Origin: Planococcus sp. (in: firmicutes)
GTDB lineage: Bacteria; Bacillota; Bacilli; Bacillales_A; Planococcaceae
Assembly: GCA_030147455.1 (NCBI GenBank)
Contig: JASKZU010000038.1
Location: 1 to 7,675, forward strand
DNA: 7,675 nt
Reading direction: 5' to 3'
Each line of letters starts with the position of its first letter. The stretch's first letter is position 1. A program made the translations under genes and the position numbers. Positions 6,614-7,675 of the stretch are shown here, piece by piece. Below the pieces are notes generated by a model. It saw only the letters and a list, made by a program, of their open reading frames with translations, did not search any database and was not told where the DNA came from.

Positions 6614-6647
6614 AAAAGACCGTACGGAGAATAGATTCTCGGTACGG
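6614..6647 (-). terminator. Probable terminator of the 99-codon orphan gene
   Basis: On the minus strand CCGTAC (6647-6642) pairs with GTACGG (6625-6620). After one G/G (plus-strand) mismatch the stem continues for five more pairs (GAGAA with TTCTC) around a 4-base loop, giving a strong 11-pair hairpin. The tail is TCTTTT (6619-6614), weaker than a standard T-tract. It lies about 40 bases past the orphan gene's stop codon and shields the suf promoter from read-through. Confidence 0.65.
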
Positions 6648-6685
6648 CCGCTTCAAAGGGCATATGTTGGGGAATTGCTGGTTCG

Positions 6686-6985
6686 TTATTCGCGGTGCGC
6701 TTGACGTTCGATTTTTGCCGCTACCGATTGGCCTTGGCGATAATCTTGTTCCCGGCGCTGTTCAACTTCAAGGATTTTTTGCGGGTCGTTTTGGTATTCG
6801 TTGAGTCCGTATCCATGTACGCCTCTGAATGCCTGTTCCATTTTTTCCGTCTTTTCAATACCTTGAGAATCGATAATAAACCATTCCTTTCGAGTTGTCG
6901 GATTTACTTTTACTAGTATACCCGCACTTTCTTGCTTTAAACAACCCGAATAAACTAATTTATCTGAAAATAGACCTATCGTCAT
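6686..6985 (-). CDS. Hypothetical 99-residue protein, unrecognised
   Basis: I do not recognise this protein. It begins MTIGLFSDKLVYSGCLKQE, has a middle section with VKVNPTTRKEWFIIDSQGIEK (residues 26-46), and ends in a very polar, charged, probably helical tail (about 68-99) rich in Q, R and E. No signal peptide, transmembrane helix or metal-binding motif is apparent; there is one cysteine (C15). Support for a real gene is its position: it lies between two terminators, has a TATAAT -10 element (7021-7016) about 30 bases before the ATG, and has a hairpin after its stop. Against it, no clear ribosome binding site precedes the ATG at 6985. A downstream ATG (6844-6842) would give only a 52-residue protein. 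It could be a lineage-restricted small protein or the remnant of a larger gene. Confidence 0.55.
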   Translation of the reverse strand: MTIGLFSDKLVYSGCLKQESAGILVKVNPTTRKEWFIIDSQGIEKTEKMEQAFRGVHGYGLNEYQNDPQKILEVEQRREQDYRQGQSVAAKIERQAHRE

Positions 6986-7015
6986 AGCACTTGGAAATAA
7001 CTAGTAAATAAACTT

Positions 7016-7021
7016 ATTATA
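7016..7021 (-). promoter_or_regulatory. Perfect -10 element upstream of the orphan gene
   Basis: TATAAT on the minus strand is an exact -10 consensus placed just after the transporter terminator, predicting a start near 7009 and a leader of about 24 bases. At 17-base spacing the -35 position falls in the terminator stem (TCCGGT) and does not match the consensus. Promoter strength is therefore uncertain, and an activator might be required. Confidence 0.4.
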
Positions 7022-7033
7022 TTGACGAGGACT

Positions 7034-7062
7034 AAAAAACCGGAATTCAATGAATTCCGGTT
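7034..7062 (-). terminator. Rho-independent terminator of the SDF transporter gene
   Basis: On the minus strand AACCGGAATTC (7062-7052) pairs perfectly with GAATTCCGGTT (7048-7038) as an 11-bp stem with a 3-base loop. A run of six T (7039-7034, the first two in the stem) follows. It starts 4 bases after the transporter's stop codon, which makes it a textbook terminator. Confidence 0.95.
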
Positions 7063-7066
7063 CAGC

Positions 7067-7675
7067 TTATTTTTTTTCTGAAGCTGTAAAACGATCGACA
7101 ATAATTGCCAATGCCCCATCACCTGTTACGTTTGTTGCAGTTCCGAAGCTATCCTGCGCCATATAAAGCGCAATCATAAGCGCCACCATTGTAGCGTCAA
7201 ACCCAAGCATGACTTCAAGCAAGCCGATTGCCGCCATGACCGCACCGCCCGGTACGCCGGGTGCTGCAATCATTGTAACTCCCAATACTAAGATGAACGG
7301 AAAGAAGCTGCCGAATTCAGGTGTTTGCCCGTTCAGCAGTAAAACACCGATGGCGCATGTCACGAGCGTAATCGTGCTTCCCGACAAATGAATGGTGGCG
7401 AACAACGGAACCGTAAAATCCGCTACCCGTTCTTTGACGCCTGTTCTTTTCGTTTGCTGAAGCGTTACAGGAATCGTTGCAGCCGAAGACTGCGTGCCGA
7501 GTGCTGTAAAGTATGCCGGCAGCATCGTGCGAATCAAGCGGAATGGATTTTTCTTGTTCAGTGCTCCTGCAATTGAATACTGGCTTGTAAGCATGATCCA
7601 GTGCATGGCAATAATCAAGATAAAGACGACGGCAAACAGCGAAAGAATTTCTTTTACTGCACCGCCATATGCCAT
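7067..7675 (-). CDS. SDF-family amino acid/dicarboxylate:cation symporter, C-terminal half
   Basis: This is the C-terminal 202 residues of a secondary transporter of the cytoplasmic membrane. The full protein should be about 400 residues, so the ATG at the window edge is an internal methionine. Landmarks in fragment numbering are: the serine-rich hairpin 1 motif LGTQSSAATIPVT (59-71); the unwound TM7 segment ATIHLSGSTIT (93-103), where glutamate transporters have NMDGT; hairpin 2 APGVPGGAVMAAI (138-150); and TM8 QDSFGTATNVTGD (174-186). D175, N182 and D186 keep the positions of GltPh Asp394, Asn401 and Asp405. However, G178 replaces the Arg397 that binds the acidic side chain, and H96/S98 replace Asn310/Asp312 of the sodium sites. 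Several of these segments resemble SstT, the serine/threonine symporter, more than GltP/GltT. The family is certain; the substrate is probably not glutamate or aspartate, which is inferred. It ends at its own terminator and is not part of the suf operon. Confidence 0.93.
   Translation of the reverse strand: MAYGGAVKEILSLFAVVFILIIAMHWIMLTSQYSIAGALNKKNPFRLIRTMLPAYFTALGTQSSAATIPVTLQQTKRTGVKERVADFTVPLFATIHLSGSTITLVTCAIGVLLLNGQTPEFGSFFPFILVLGVTMIAAPGVPGGAVMAAIGLLEVMLGFDATMVALMIALYMAQDSFGTATNVTGDGALAIIVDRFTASEKK

Noticed and set aside
7022..7027. Plus-strand TTGACG as a -35 element
   Set aside because: No -10 element lies 16-18 bases downstream, and there is no plus-strand gene for it to serve.
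7067..7675. Complete 202-residue transporter starting at the ATG on the window edge
   Set aside because: SDF-family proteins are about 400 residues and the visible part begins in the middle of the fold, so the ATG is an internal methionine and the gene is cut by the window.

Overview
This window comes from a low-to-moderate GC Firmicute. The SufC-D-S-U-B gene order, strong GGAGG-type ribosome binding sites, and a yunE/yunF-like pair just past sufB all fit the Bacillales. A Planococcaceae genome (Planococcus or a relative) is my best guess from overall base composition and protein style, but I could not test this. Every gene I can support lies on the minus strand, so transcription runs from high to low coordinates.

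Reading in that direction: (1) 7675-7067 is the C-terminal half of an SDF-family (dicarboxylate/amino acid:cation symporter) membrane transporter. It ends at a strong rho-independent terminator at 7034-7062. (2) 6985-6686 is a 99-codon orphan gene of unknown function. It has its own TATAAT -10 element and is followed by two adjacent hairpins at 6594-6647. (3) A gap of about 320 bases holds those hairpins and the promoter of the next operon. (4) 6363-1187 is a complete sufCDSUB operon. Its genes are tightly packed, with gaps of 18 and 20 bases, a TGATG stop/start overlap and an 11-base overlap. It ends at a strong terminator at 1142-1174. (5) A separate short unit follows: a DUF72 protein (976-116), coupled by a TAATG stop/start overlap to a TauE/SafE-type membrane protein that runs off the window at base 1.

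The five Suf proteins form one pathway, the main iron-sulfur cluster assembly machine of these bacteria. SufS takes sulfur from cysteine as a persulfide. SufU, a zinc protein, accepts and relays that sulfur. The SufB-SufC-SufD scaffold builds the cluster, with SufC hydrolysing ATP. All catalytic and metal-ligand residues I can recognise are present, so the machine looks intact.

Most of the window is conserved housekeeping sequence, and I see no new defence, mobile or biosynthetic system. The points most worth following up are: a 7-1-7 palindrome at the predicted suf transcription start that resembles a PerR/Fur-family operator; a perfect sliding-clamp-binding pentapeptide (QLDLF) at the C-terminus of the DUF72 protein; a transporter whose substrate and sodium-site residues differ from the glutamate-transporter consensus; and the unrecognised 99-codon gene.
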